The translations under genes and the position numbers were made by a program. The notes below the pieces were generated by a model. It was not told where the DNA came from. It saw only the letters and a program-made list of their open reading frames with translations, and did no database searches. Positions 32,611 to 43,222 of a stretch of DNA of 64,000 nt are shown here, in pieces. This DNA comes from Anaerolineales bacterium. Its GTDB lineage: Bacteria; Chloroflexota; Anaerolineae; Anaerolineales; Villigracilaceae. The DNA lies in assembly GCA_919902735.1 (NCBI GenBank), contig CAKKRM010000240.1:1-64000 (forward strand), given 5' to 3'. Numbering within the stretch: position 1 is the first letter of the stretch; every line of letters starts with the position of its first letter.

Positions 32611-34332
32611 ATGAATCCCTTTAATCTCCGCGACTACTTATTCAAAGACCGCCCCGGTGAGGAGTATGGACAGCGCGCAGAAGCGCTCATAACGATGACG
32701 CTCGGCTTTCTCTCCACAGCGCTGGCTGTGGTTGCGTACCGCAACCCCGTTATTATTATCGTTTCGGCTATCACAAACCTCGTTGCTATTTTTACTTTGA
32801 TTCAAGCGCTGCGCGGACGATACAACTATCTGATCCTGTTCCCGTCCGTTACAGCCGTTTCCATCTGCCTGGTGTCCATCATCGAAGGGAGCGGCGTTCA
32901 CGATCTAATATGGGTGGGCAATGTGGGGTTGTTCCTGCTGGCGAGCGTGTACAGCAGAAAAAACAGCGCGCCTGCGATCTGGCTTGGCGCATTTATGATT
33001 CTCCTGTTTCTGGCAACGGGCGTGGCGGAAATTACCGGAATTATTCCGAATCTTTTTGCGACAGACATGAAATATGTGCTGCTCAACACTTTTTTCTTTA
33101 TCACTATCATGAGCGCAATGGCGGCTGTATTCCAGAGACATCGCAACTTGTTGAAAATCGCGGTGGAAAACAGGAACGAACAAAACAGAACCAATCAGAG
33201 CCTTGAGGAAACCAATCGGACACTCGAAGAGCAGGTGCGCGCCCGCACCCTTGATTTGAACAAGGCAAACAATCAACTGCAAATCAAAACGATGCGCTTG
33301 CAGGCAGCATCCGAAATTTCACAGGAGATCATGGCAAACATCCATGAAACGCCCGCTGAATTATTGACGCGCGCCGCCCAAAGCATCAGCGAGAAACTTG
33401 GTTTTTATCATGTCGGCATATTTCTTTTGGATGAAAACCGCGAGTACGCAGCCCTGCGCGCAGCCAACAGCAAAGGCGGGCAGCAAATGCTGGCGCGTCG
33501 TCACCAATTAAGGGTTGGAGGCACAGGTATTGTAGGGTATGTTGCTCAAAGCGGCCGACCGCGCATCGCGCTCGACACCGGTGCAGATGCGGTTTTCTTC
33601 AACAACCCCGATCTTCCCGACACCCGGTCGGAAATTGCGCTGCCCTTGAAATACGGAACATCCATCATTGGCGTATTGGATGTGCAAAGCGCCAAATCAT
33701 CCGCCTTCAACACGGAGGACGCCAACACACTCAGCACTCTTGCAAACCAGATCGCCATCGTAATAAAAAACCTGCGCGCATTCGAAAGCGATAGTATATC
33801 GGCCCAATTTAAAATTGTGAGCAGGCACGCTGGATTGCAGCCAAACCGTGAACGGGCGGCTGGATATACATTCACCCCGGATGGAACCATTTCAAATATG
33901 CAGCCCGAAAATAACCCAACCTTTGAAAAAGCCGTCGCCTCCGGCGAGACGGTTGTCCTGCATCCCGTTCCGAAGGGCAGTTCTCCCACCCTGGCAGTTC
34001 CTGTCAAGCTCCGCGACCAGGTGATCGGCGTGATCCATATCGAAGCGGCTGATTCCAATAGAAAATGGACGGAAGATGAAGTGGCAATGGTTCAGGCAAT
34101 TTCAGAACGAGCCGCCCTGGCGCTGGAAAATGCCCGCCTGCTGGAAAATGCAACCCAGCGCGCCGAGCAGGAGGAGACCATTGCCCACATTACAACCCAA
34201 ATTGGCTCCTCCACCGACTTTAACCGTATCCTGCAAACCACCATTCAAGAGCTTGGCCTTGCGCTTGGGACATCCCGGTCTTTCATCCAACTGGCAACCC
34301 CTGCCGAAAACAACGAAACACCAATCGAGTAG
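32611..34332 (+). CDS. Membrane receptor: six-TM - GAF, no kinase
   Basis: A 573-residue protein with five to six membrane helices (about 25-190), a coiled coil (RNEQNRTNQSLEETNRTLEE), GAF (about 240-393; GFYHVGIFLLDENREYAAL and NPDLPDTRSEIALPL), half-GAF (VPVKLRDQVIGVIHIE, KWTEDEVAMVQAISERAALALENARL) and stub. It follows a Cache-HAMP receptor, repeating the Cache receptor / six-TM receptor alternation of the array. No output domain. Confidence 0.88.
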   Translation: MNPFNLRDYLFKDRPGEEYGQRAEALITMTLGFLSTALAVVAYRNPVIIIVSAITNLVAIFTLIQALRGRYNYLILFPSVTAVSICLVSIIEGSGVHDLIWVGNVGLFLLASVYSRKNSAPAIWLGAFMILLFLATGVAEITGIIPNLFATDMKYVLLNTFFFITIMSAMAAVFQRHRNLLKIAVENRNEQNRTNQSLEETNRTLEEQVRARTLDLNKANNQLQIKTMRLQAASEISQEIMANIHETPAELLTRAAQSISEKLGFYHVGIFLLDENREYAALRAANSKGGQQMLARRHQLRVGGTGIVGYVAQSGRPRIALDTGADAVFFNNPDLPDTRSEIALPLKYGTSIIGVLDVQSAKSSAFNTEDANTLSTLANQIAIVIKNLRAFESDSISAQFKIVSRHAGLQPNRERAAGYTFTPDGTISNMQPENNPTFEKAVASGETVVLHPVPKGSSPTLAVPVKLRDQVIGVIHIEAADSNRKWTEDEVAMVQAISERAALALENARLLENATQRAEQEETIAHITTQIGSSTDFNRILQTTIQELGLALGTSRSFIQLATPAENNETPIE

Positions 34333-34362
34333 CGTTATTGGTTGATTTATCAAAAGGTTAAG

Positions 34363-36702
34363 ATGAGTCTGAATAAATTTGAAGGGCAAAACAATTTCCA
34401 GAATAACGGCGCCGGGCGTGCCTCACTGCAAACACGCCTGGTATTGTTTACGCTGTTCATTTCCCTTGCGCCATTGATCGCCCTTTCGGTGCGCGATATT
34501 CTCCAAACACAGCAGGCGCTCACGAACAGCGCCGAAAAATCCCTGCGCTCCAGCGCAGAACAAACTGCAAACAGCCTGGATACGTTCATCCAGACGACAC
34601 TGGACTCAATCAGCATCGAATCGCAGATATCCGATTTTGCAGAATACCTGTCCCTGCCGCCGGAGCAACGCCCTGGCAGCATAGAACAAATACGCGCGGA
34701 AGACTTGCTGACCAAGTTGAGTACCAAAGACTCAGTCAATATTATTTCCTACGCGCTTGTGGATGTGGAAGGGAACATCCTGCTGAATTCAGTGAAACAA
34801 AATTTCCCGAAAAACGAGGCGGACGAAGCGTATTTTCCGCAGGTGCGGTTTAGCGACAAGCCAATCCTCACCGAAGTCATTTACGATGAAAACAACACGA
34901 CCACGATCACCTTTGCCAACAGGGTGCTGGAAGCAGACGGCGGCTTTGTTGGAATTCTAAGGGTTAAATATGATTCAAATGTCCTGCAATCCATTGTTGT
35001 CAGCAGTTCTGAAATATCCGCCAACGCGCTGGTTTTGCTTTTGGATCAAATGTACATTCGCCTGGCAGACAGCCAAAATCCGGGCCTCATCCAAACATCC
35101 ATTGCGCCGCTCAGCCCGGTCGACTATCTGCTGGCCGTTGAAATCAAACGATTTCAAAATATTCCAAGTGAAGAGCAAACCACCCATTTTATCGAATTTG
35201 AAAACGCGCTGGATAATGCCGCAGCGCAGCCCTTCTTTAGGGTTGACATAACCCCAAACATACCGGGAGACGACACCGTTGCCGTGGCAACAATGAATAC
35301 CCGTCCATGGGTTATTGCCTACAGCCAGCCAACCTCCGTCTTTCTTGAGGATGTTCAGGCACAAACACAAACAAACGCAGTTCTGGTGATCGTCGCTTCG
35401 ATTATTGTAGCGATCATTGCCACAGTCGTAGCCAGGGCGCTTACAAACCCAATCCTCGCCCTGACAACAGCTGCAAATGCAATCTCTCAGGGCGACCTGG
35501 GCGCGCGCGCAAACATCAATTCTTCCGATGAAATCGGATTATTGTCGGCGGCATTTAATTCCATGGCAGACCAACTCCAGTCGATTCTGGTTGGGTTAGA
35601 GCAGCGCATTTACGAGCGCACGGAAGAATTGGAAAAGAACAAACTGGAGCTTGAAACCATTGCCGATGTGGCGCGTGAAATTGCCGTAATTCGAAATATG
35701 GACACCCTGCTTAATGTAGCCGCCAACCTCATTCGGGAAAGATTAAACTACTACCATGTTGGCATCTTCCTTGTGGATGAGCGCGGCGAGTATGCAATCC
35801 TGCGCGGCGCAAGCAGTATTGCCGCAGACCAAATGCTCGCAAGGAACTACAAATTAAGAATAGGTAAAACGGGGCTGGTGGGCAATGTGACAAATACCGG
35901 GCAGGCATATATCGCCCTGGATGTTGGATTGGATGCGGTTCATTTTGAAAACCCGTACCTGCCGGATACCCGTTCGGAAATCGCCCTCCCCCTTCGCAGC
36001 CGCAGCATCACCATCGGCGCACTGGATATTCAGGCAAATGTTCCCAATGCCTTTAATGAGCAGGATATCCAAACCCTGCAAATCCTTGCAGATCAACTCG
36101 CTGCGGCAATTGAAAACGCCCAGTTGGTGCAGCAAGTGGAAGGCACACTTAACGAACTCACCAAGGCCAACCGGGTTCAGACAAAACAGATTTGGCAATC
36201 CACAATTGACGAAAGGGGCATCACCAACTATGAATATGACGGTCTTCAAATCAAAGCCACGCCTCCAAACCTCCCGGCAGAGGTATTAGGAAAACTGGAG
36301 AGCGGAAGACCCGTCATTATCCAAGAGGTGGACAGCCACAGATCGGGAAACAACAGTAATACACTCCTGATTCCCCTGATGGTGCTCAATCAGGTAATTG
36401 GCGTGATTGGCCTTGAGCAGGAAGATCCGTCTCACAACTGGAGCGAGGAGGAAATTGCTGTTGCCCAGGCCGCCGCCAACCGCGCGGCGCTTACCCTGGA
36501 AAACGCCCGCCTGCTGGAAGAAAGCCAGCGACGCGCCTCCAAGGAACGAACGATCCTCGAATCCACCGCGCGAATTGGGTCCGCTTTGAATATTGAAAAC
36601 ATCCTCCAGGCCACCGCCGAGGAGTTGGAACGGGTTTTGGGTGATTCCGAAGTTGTGTTGCAATTCAATAGTGAAAACACCTCTTCAGGAAAAGACAAAT
36701 GA
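34363..36702 (+). CDS. Membrane receptor: Cache - HAMP - GAF, no kinase
   Basis: A 779-residue receptor. The start ATG at 34363 has AAAAGG upstream; an in-frame TTG at 34342 is less likely. Membrane helix (about 22-45), outer Cache domain (about 46-335), second helix (LVIVASIIVAIIATVVA), HAMP (about 358-412, QGDLGARANINSSDEIG), GAF (about 436-583; YYHVGIFLVDERGEYAIL, NPYLPDTRSEIALPL), half-GAF and stub. Outer domain differs in sequence from that of the other Cache receptors, so ligands probably differ while the inner parts are shared. Confidence 0.88.
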   Translation: MSLNKFEGQNNFQNNGAGRASLQTRLVLFTLFISLAPLIALSVRDILQTQQALTNSAEKSLRSSAEQTANSLDTFIQTTLDSISIESQISDFAEYLSLPPEQRPGSIEQIRAEDLLTKLSTKDSVNIISYALVDVEGNILLNSVKQNFPKNEADEAYFPQVRFSDKPILTEVIYDENNTTTITFANRVLEADGGFVGILRVKYDSNVLQSIVVSSSEISANALVLLLDQMYIRLADSQNPGLIQTSIAPLSPVDYLLAVEIKRFQNIPSEEQTTHFIEFENALDNAAAQPFFRVDITPNIPGDDTVAVATMNTRPWVIAYSQPTSVFLEDVQAQTQTNAVLVIVASIIVAIIATVVARALTNPILALTTAANAISQGDLGARANINSSDEIGLLSAAFNSMADQLQSILVGLEQRIYERTEELEKNKLELETIADVAREIAVIRNMDTLLNVAANLIRERLNYYHVGIFLVDERGEYAILRGASSIAADQMLARNYKLRIGKTGLVGNVTNTGQAYIALDVGLDAVHFENPYLPDTRSEIALPLRSRSITIGALDIQANVPNAFNEQDIQTLQILADQLAAAIENAQLVQQVEGTLNELTKANRVQTKQIWQSTIDERGITNYEYDGLQIKATPPNLPAEVLGKLESGRPVIIQEVDSHRSGNNSNTLLIPLMVLNQVIGVIGLEQEDPSHNWSEEEIAVAQAAANRAALTLENARLLEESQRRASKERTILESTARIGSALNIENILQATAEELERVLGDSEVVLQFNSENTSSGKDK

Positions 36703-36726
36703 TAATGGTTTGATCAAGGAAACAAA

Positions 36727-38457
36727 ATGCTAAAGGCGTTTCGGAGTTTATTACAAGCACCTGTATTTGAAGATAAAGAGCAAAACCGGCTTGGCGGGAT
36801 GCTCCATGCCATTACGCTAAGCGCATGGTTGATTCCCGTAAGCCTGTTAATTATTCCACTGCTTTTTCCGCAATTTATCTCCAGAAGCATCCCCGCTGCG
36901 GCGGCGACTATTCTGGTTAACGTAATTGTAACGATCCTCACACGCAGGGGCAACTTGCGCCCGGCCAGCGTTGTTTTTGTATTTGCATTGACTGTGGTAA
37001 TCACCTATGTCAGTATTAATTTCACCGGACAGCCCCGCCCATACATTCTATTCTTTGCGTGGATCATCACCCTCGCTGGCCTGCTCCTGGGAAGAAGCGC
37101 CGCAACCATTGTGGCTGTCTATTTTGTCTTATTGCAAGCAGTAATTATGGTCATGGTGGAAAACGGCCTCATGACGTCTGTAAATGCCCCCTTTTCGCCC
37201 ATTGGAAGTGTTTTCGTGTTTGGCGTGGGGTTCCTGCTTGTTTCAAGCACCGTTAACCTCGCAACCAAAAGTATTCAGGAACTATACGAACAAAGCAGAA
37301 AAAACGAATTGGGATTCGAGACCAGCAATAAAGAACTTACCAATTTGGCAAACACTCTTGAAAGACGGATTGCCGACCGAACTACAGAACTGGAAAACGC
37401 AAATTTACGCATTGAAAAGCGCGCCAGGCAATTCCAAACAATATCACAGATAACACGCACCATACTCTCCACCCAAAATCTTCAGGATCTTCTTCCTCAA
37501 ATTACGCAAGTTATCAGCCAGCAATTTGATTTTTATCACGTTGGGATTTTTCTGATCGACCCAAACAGGGAATATGCGGCGCTCAGCGCCTCCAACAGTG
37601 AAGGCGGGGAGAGAATGCTTGCCCGATCCCACAAACTTCGGATCGGACAAACCGGCATTGTAGGGTATGTGGCAAAAGCCGGGAAAGTACGCATCGCTCT
37701 CGATACGGGGGGCGACGCCATCTACTTCAACAACCCCGATCTCCCGGAAACGCGTTCGGAAATGGCGCTTCCGCTTTTTCAAGCAAGTGGAGAAATCATA
37801 GGCGTATTGGACATCCAAAGCGCTGTCCCAAACGCTTTTTATCAGGAAGATATTGAAGTCCTGACAACTTTGGCCGACCAGGTGTCTGTTGCAATTGCAA
37901 ACGCCCGCCTTTACGAAGAGACACAAAAAGCGCTGATCGAAGCTGAACTGGTATATCGCCATGAACTAAAAACAGGGTGGGAAAAATTTTCCCGTTCACA
38001 AAAACTTGCCGGCATTCGCAGGCGCAGCATGAAATCGAGCTTTCTGGCAGAGCCGCTGGATGTGCCGGGCGCAAAGGAAGTAATTCGATTTGGAAATATT
38101 TACCAGGAACAAGTGAAAGGCAGCAAAATATCCCAGCTTACAATGCCGGTAAAACTTCGCGGAGAAGTGGTTGGAGTGCTAAACCTCAAGGCAGACAACA
38201 ACCGCAAGTGGAGCGCGGATGAAATGGACATTATCACCGCAATTATCGAACGCGCGGCTCTGTCCATTGAAAATGCGCGCCTGCTAAACGAAAGCCGAAA
38301 GATCGCCGAGAAGGAACGCGCAATCAGCGAAATTTCCGCCAAGATCGGCCAGGGAACAGAAATCGAGACGATCTTAAGAACCGCTGTCAGGGAGTTGGGA
38401 ACCCAATTGAGCGGCGCCCAGGTCACAGTCGAGATCGGAGGCGAGGAAAATGAATAG
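36727..38457 (+). CDS. Membrane receptor: six-TM - GAF, no kinase
   Basis: A 576-residue receptor: six membrane helices (about 25-185), coiled coil, GAF (about 238-392; DFYHVGIFLIDPNREYAAL, NPDLPETRSEMALPL), half-GAF (MPVKLRGEVVGVLNLK) and stub (ERAISEISAKIGQGTEIET). It pairs with the preceding Cache receptor and overlaps the following gene by eight bases. No output domain. Confidence 0.88.
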   Translation: MLKAFRSLLQAPVFEDKEQNRLGGMLHAITLSAWLIPVSLLIIPLLFPQFISRSIPAAAATILVNVIVTILTRRGNLRPASVVFVFALTVVITYVSINFTGQPRPYILFFAWIITLAGLLLGRSAATIVAVYFVLLQAVIMVMVENGLMTSVNAPFSPIGSVFVFGVGFLLVSSTVNLATKSIQELYEQSRKNELGFETSNKELTNLANTLERRIADRTTELENANLRIEKRARQFQTISQITRTILSTQNLQDLLPQITQVISQQFDFYHVGIFLIDPNREYAALSASNSEGGERMLARSHKLRIGQTGIVGYVAKAGKVRIALDTGGDAIYFNNPDLPETRSEMALPLFQASGEIIGVLDIQSAVPNAFYQEDIEVLTTLADQVSVAIANARLYEETQKALIEAELVYRHELKTGWEKFSRSQKLAGIRRRSMKSSFLAEPLDVPGAKEVIRFGNIYQEQVKGSKISQLTMPVKLRGEVVGVLNLKADNNRKWSADEMDIITAIIERAALSIENARLLNESRKIAEKERAISEISAKIGQGTEIETILRTAVRELGTQLSGAQVTVEIGGEENE

Positions 38458-41400
38458 CCGCCGAAGAGACGAAATGATCAAGCCCGAAAATTCCGCCCCC
38501 ATTGCCAATATCGAATCATATGTGGGCAACGCCTATGCCGCCATTTGGATTCTGCTTGTCGCAGCGGCGCCTGCCATCGTGATCTTCCTGTATTTCGGTT
38601 TCGTAACCAACCAATGGCAATTGTTTGTGATCGCGGGCGCGGTTTCTCTGGCTTGCCTTGCCACAATTCCCCCTTATAGATTAATTAAGAACGGAATGCC
38701 AAACCGCGCAATGGGTATTATTATTGCGCAACTGATCGGCGTGTTGGTTGTCATATCCCTCCTGGTGGAAGGGCTTGGCGTAATTATTTCGCTGGCCGCG
38801 CTCATTACAACGATTGCAATTGCCAGCCTTGCCATGCGCTCAAAATATTCGCTGGCAGGGATATTCATCGGCATTAGCATAAGTCTGATGTTGTATGTTG
38901 CCGACCTAAACATTCACTTTGAACGGCTAAGCATCCCGGGGCTTTCGACCTACACACCCATTATCAATGTATTCCTTGCGATCCCGTTCCTGTTTCTTGG
39001 CCTGCGTCAATTCAACAATTTCAGCCTGCGGGTGAAGATCGCAACCGGCATTTTGGTAACCGGCGGTCTCGCCGTAATCACACTTTTATACTTTGGGCTG
39101 AATGCCGCCAACACCATTGTAGGCCAGCTTACAGGGAAATTTGAAGAAAGCGTCACCGATCAAACAGAAGCGGAAATACAAGCGGTTGTGCAATCAGAGG
39201 CCGACGAAGCCGATGAAATCTTTTTAGAGGCGCAAAGCCATTTGATGAGCGTTGCCCAGTATCGAACCCGCATCGAGAAGCAACCCGACTTATTTAACAA
39301 TGGGACTTATTGGAACTCGAGTGAGAAAATCTTCCAGCTGCCAGGAGGACAATACGGCAACTCCAGCCTGGACCCGGCCTCCATCTTCATCCCAAATACT
39401 TACATTGTAGATGAAACCATGCTCGCGGAAATGAACACCACCGCCTACCTGGATTTTGTAGCCCCGGAATACCTTGAAACCCACCCCGAGGTGGCCGCGG
39501 TTTATTACATCAGCAAACTAGGGTACACAACCTATTATCCCAATATCAACCTGGCCGAGGAGGTTCCCGCAGATTTCGACCCAACGAGCCAGCCTTTCTT
39601 TACCATTGCCAACCCACAAAACAACCCAGATCGCATACCGCGTTGGACAGACCCCTACCAGGACCCCGCCGGAGCAGGGTTAATCGTAACCTTATCCATC
39701 CCCATCTACTCAAGGACGGGCACGTTTATGGGCGTGGTCAGCGCCGATATTCAACTTTCAAAAGTTTCACAATCCATCTCCACTATCATGTTGACAGAAA
39801 ATGGATTCTCGTTTCTCGTGGATAAAAACGGATCCATCCTTGCCATGCCGGAACAGGGATACGCCGCCTTCGGGTTGCAACCTGAAGAAATTCCGATCAA
39901 CGAAAGCCCGAAACAAACCATCCTGGATACCAAATCAAACGACTTACAGCAAGTGACCCAGCGAATTATGAGCGGCGAAACAGGGCTGTTTATTGCCAAA
40001 ATCAATGCTGTTGAAAACTATGTCGCCATCGCATCATTGAAAACATCCGGGTACAGGCTTGCTGCATTTGCGCCCGCAAAGGAGTTGAATCAGGAGATCG
40101 TATCCGCCCGCGAAGATGTGCAAAAAGAAGTTCAGTCCAGTTTGCGGTCTGCCACAGCGATTCTTATTGCAATGTTCGTTGCGGCCCTGATCTTTAGTTT
40201 ATGGATTGGCAGCGTCATTACCAGGCCCATGAAGCGCCTTACAAGAACCGTGGAACAAATTGCAAATGGAGATATTTCAGCCCGCGTCGAAGTTTCATCC
40301 CAGGATGAAACAGGCATATTAGCCAGATCATTCAACATCATGGTCGAGAAACTAAACGACACCCTCCTCAGCCTTGAAGAACGCATCTCCGAACGCACAA
40401 AAGAAGTTGAAAAGATCAGCGAAAGCAATGCGTACCGCGCCTCTCAATTTGAATCCATCGCGCACATTTCCCGCACCATCAGCTCCACGCAAACCCTCGA
40501 CGCCCTGCTCCCGCAGATCACCGAAACCATTTCCGAAAGACTTGGCTTTTATCATGTAGGCATATTTCTTCTGGATGCCCGCAAGGAATATGCCATCCTT
40601 GTAGCCGCCAACAGCTCAGGCGGTAAAAGGATGCTTGCCCGCAGCCACCGCCTGCACGTAGGCGAAACAGGCATCGTCGGAAACGTCACCAAAACGGGAC
40701 AACCCCGCCTCGCCCTCGACGTTGGGCATGATGCGGTTTTCTTCAACAATCCCGATCTCCCGGAAACACGTTCCGAAATTGCGCTTCCCCTGCGCATTGG
40801 CTCCAACACCTTCGGCGCAATCGATGTGCAAAGCACAAAATCGAAAGCCTTCACGCAGGAAGATGTAAACATCCTCTCGACACTGTCAGAACTGGTAGGC
40901 ATCGCCATCCAGAATGCGCGCTCCTACCAGGAAAGCCGTGAAGCCCTCGCACAAGCCGAGATCGTATCATCACAATTAAGCGAACAACAATGGAGTCGAT
41001 TTCTGTCCCGCCAAACCATTGGAGGATATCACTTCGATGGCATCGAGGCGAAACAACTCAAGCCATCGTCGCAAGATGGAACCGCCCACGCCCAAAGCCT
41101 TACCATCCCATTAACCCTGCGCGGCACACGCATCGGCACACTCAAATTAAATGCAACAGACCCAAACCGAGTCTGGACGGAAGAGGAAATCGCCCTCGCC
41201 CACGCAACAGCAGAACGCACCGCCCTCGCCATCGAAAACGCCCGCCTGCTGCAAGACGCCCAAAAACGCGCCGCCAAGGAACGCACCATCGGCGAGATTT
41301 CATCAAAGATCGGCAGTTTGGTCAACCTGGAAAACATCGTTCAAACCACCATTCAGGAACTGGGCAGCACACTTCCCGGAACCGAGATCGCAATTCAATT

Positions 41401-41464
41401 TACACAGCGAAAGCCCAGGCAAAAAGAAAGCCCCGGAGCGCCAGATGCTATCAAAGATATTTGA
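38450..41464 (+). CDS. Membrane receptor: six-TM + Cache - HAMP - GAF, no kinase
   Basis: A 1004-residue receptor that joins both input types found separately in its neighbours: about six membrane helices (25-185), then a further helix and an outer Cache domain (about 215-555), a helix (about 563-587), HAMP (about 585-640), GAF (about 673-823; GFYHVGIFLLDARKEYAIL, NPDLPETRSEIALPL), half-GAF (IPLTLRGTRIGTLKLN, VWTEEEIALAHATAERTAL) and stub. The end overlaps the next gene by 20 bases. No output domain. The fused layout shows exchange of modules inside the array. Confidence 0.88.
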   Translation: MNSRRRDEMIKPENSAPIANIESYVGNAYAAIWILLVAAAPAIVIFLYFGFVTNQWQLFVIAGAVSLACLATIPPYRLIKNGMPNRAMGIIIAQLIGVLVVISLLVEGLGVIISLAALITTIAIASLAMRSKYSLAGIFIGISISLMLYVADLNIHFERLSIPGLSTYTPIINVFLAIPFLFLGLRQFNNFSLRVKIATGILVTGGLAVITLLYFGLNAANTIVGQLTGKFEESVTDQTEAEIQAVVQSEADEADEIFLEAQSHLMSVAQYRTRIEKQPDLFNNGTYWNSSEKIFQLPGGQYGNSSLDPASIFIPNTYIVDETMLAEMNTTAYLDFVAPEYLETHPEVAAVYYISKLGYTTYYPNINLAEEVPADFDPTSQPFFTIANPQNNPDRIPRWTDPYQDPAGAGLIVTLSIPIYSRTGTFMGVVSADIQLSKVSQSISTIMLTENGFSFLVDKNGSILAMPEQGYAAFGLQPEEIPINESPKQTILDTKSNDLQQVTQRIMSGETGLFIAKINAVENYVAIASLKTSGYRLAAFAPAKELNQEIVSAREDVQKEVQSSLRSATAILIAMFVAALIFSLWIGSVITRPMKRLTRTVEQIANGDISARVEVSSQDETGILARSFNIMVEKLNDTLLSLEERISERTKEVEKISESNAYRASQFESIAHISRTISSTQTLDALLPQITETISERLGFYHVGIFLLDARKEYAILVAANSSGGKRMLARSHRLHVGETGIVGNVTKTGQPRLALDVGHDAVFFNNPDLPETRSEIALPLRIGSNTFGAIDVQSTKSKAFTQEDVNILSTLSELVGIAIQNARSYQESREALAQAEIVSSQLSEQQWSRFLSRQTIGGYHFDGIEAKQLKPSSQDGTAHAQSLTIPLTLRGTRIGTLKLNATDPNRVWTEEEIALAHATAERTALAIENARLLQDAQKRAAKERTIGEISSKIGSLVNLENIVQTTIQELGSTLPGTEIAIQFTQRKPRQKESPGAPDAIKDI

Positions 41465-43172
41465 TTACTTTACAGATGAAGACGACAACGACCCGTCATT
41501 CGTTCGATTGACGCGGAATATTCTATTCTTCGTCCTCATTGTAAATATCGCCCTTCTGCCCCTGGTGACAGGCATCGTGGGAGAAGGCTCGCGCAACCCA
41601 CAGGCGTTGACAACGCTGTTCATCACACTCACCCTGGAATTGATCTCGCTTTACTATGTCCTTCGCGGAAGAATTCGCATGGCAAAGCTTGTCATCCCAA
41701 TCGCATTGCTTTCAGCCGTAACCATCATTGCCCTCGCATCGAATGGGCTGAAGAACACCGCCATGGTGGGGCTTCCAATAATTTTGGTGATCGCCGCCAT
41801 TCTTTTGGGCAGGCGTTCAAATTACACTATCGTCCCGCTTGCCATCGCGTCAGTGGCCGTTGTGGCCTATTATGATTTGAACCGCAAAATCCAATACATC
41901 CCTGCCGGAACAGACGACGCAATCGTCATACCGGTCCTTTTGCTGGGTGGCGCCGGAATTATCCAACTCCTGCTCAATCGTTTGAACGAAAGCGCCCAAA
42001 GCGCCCGAAAAAGCGGAGAAATTCAAAAACTGGAGAACGTCGAACTCAGCGACCTGCGCTCATCCCTCGAAGAGCGCGTCAATCAACGCACCCTCGAACT
42101 TGACCTTGCCAACCGCAACAACGAAAAACGCGCAAAACAGTTTGAAGCAATTGCCCAGGTCTCCCGCGCCGTATCATCCATCCAGGGGCTGGATGCCATC
42201 CTGCCACGCATCACCCAGGTGATCAGCGAACAATTCGGCCATTACCACACCGGAATTTTCATGATCGACGACAAGCGTGAATTTGCAGTATTACGCGCCG
42301 CAAACAGCGAAGGGGGGCAGGGAATGCTTGAAAGTGGGCACAAACTCCCCATCGGCCAGACCGGCATCGTAGGATATGTCACAGCCACCGGCCAGCCCCG
42401 CATCGCCCTGGACGTTGGAACTGATGCGGTTTACTTTGACAATCCATTCCTCCCAAACACCCACTCCGAAATCGCCCTGCCCCTCCACATCGCCGGGCAA
42501 ATCGTCGGCGCGCTGGATGTGCAAAGTGAAGTTTCAAACGCCTTCACAGAAAATGATGTTGAAGTATTATCCACTCTTGCAGACCAGGTCTCCATCGCCA
42601 TCCAAAATGCCCGCACGCTCGAAGAAGCGCACAAGTCGCTTGCAGAGGCGCAATCTGCATTTGGGCAATTAACCCAGGAAGCCTGGAAAATCCTGCGTCC
42701 CGAAACAGTGGCGCTGGGCTTTCAATTAATAGACCAGACCACAAAGCCGCTCGAAAAACCGCTCGAAGACCCCTTTATTCAGGAAGCGCTAACCAAAGGC
42801 GAAACCATCGTCACCACCCAAAACAACAAAACCTCGAATCTCACGATCCCAATTCGCCTGCGCAATGAAATCATCGGCGTGATGAACCTGAAACCAACTG
42901 GCGGCGCCATCATCACCCAGGACGAAGTGGACATTGCAGAAGCCATATCCGAGCGCCTTTCATTAGCCATTGAAACCGCCACCCTGCTGCGCGCCACCCA
43001 ACGCCGCGCAGATATTGAAAAAATCACAACCGATATTTCAGCCAAAGTAAGTTCATCCACCCGTTTTGATGTGATCCTGCAAACTGCCGCCCAGGAACTC
43101 AGCCGCGCGCTTGGCGGCGAAGTGATCGTGCAGATCGAGCCGGCCTCCATCGAACTAGGTGTGAAAAACTAA
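41445..43172 (+). CDS. Membrane receptor: six-TM - GAF, no kinase
   Basis: A 575-residue receptor: six membrane helices (about 25-185), coiled coil, GAF (about 235-388; GHYHTGIFMIDDKREFAVL, NPFLPNTHSEIALPL), half-GAF (IPIRLRNEIIGVMNLK) and stub (KITTDISAKVSSSTRFDVI). The ORF is open upstream to 41151, but the ATG at 41445, with GGAG eight bases before it and protein start MLSKIFDYFTDEDD, is the sensible start inside the end of the preceding gene. No output domain. Confidence 0.88.
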   Translation: MLSKIFDYFTDEDDNDPSFVRLTRNILFFVLIVNIALLPLVTGIVGEGSRNPQALTTLFITLTLELISLYYVLRGRIRMAKLVIPIALLSAVTIIALASNGLKNTAMVGLPIILVIAAILLGRRSNYTIVPLAIASVAVVAYYDLNRKIQYIPAGTDDAIVIPVLLLGGAGIIQLLLNRLNESAQSARKSGEIQKLENVELSDLRSSLEERVNQRTLELDLANRNNEKRAKQFEAIAQVSRAVSSIQGLDAILPRITQVISEQFGHYHTGIFMIDDKREFAVLRAANSEGGQGMLESGHKLPIGQTGIVGYVTATGQPRIALDVGTDAVYFDNPFLPNTHSEIALPLHIAGQIVGALDVQSEVSNAFTENDVEVLSTLADQVSIAIQNARTLEEAHKSLAEAQSAFGQLTQEAWKILRPETVALGFQLIDQTTKPLEKPLEDPFIQEALTKGETIVTTQNNKTSNLTIPIRLRNEIIGVMNLKPTGGAIITQDEVDIAEAISERLSLAIETATLLRATQRRADIEKITTDISAKVSSSTRFDVILQTAAQELSRALGGEVIVQIEPASIELGVKN

Positions 43173-43222
43173 TCTATTGACAACTTTAAGCTGAGGACCA
43201 GGTTATACAGGAGCTTTTTTTA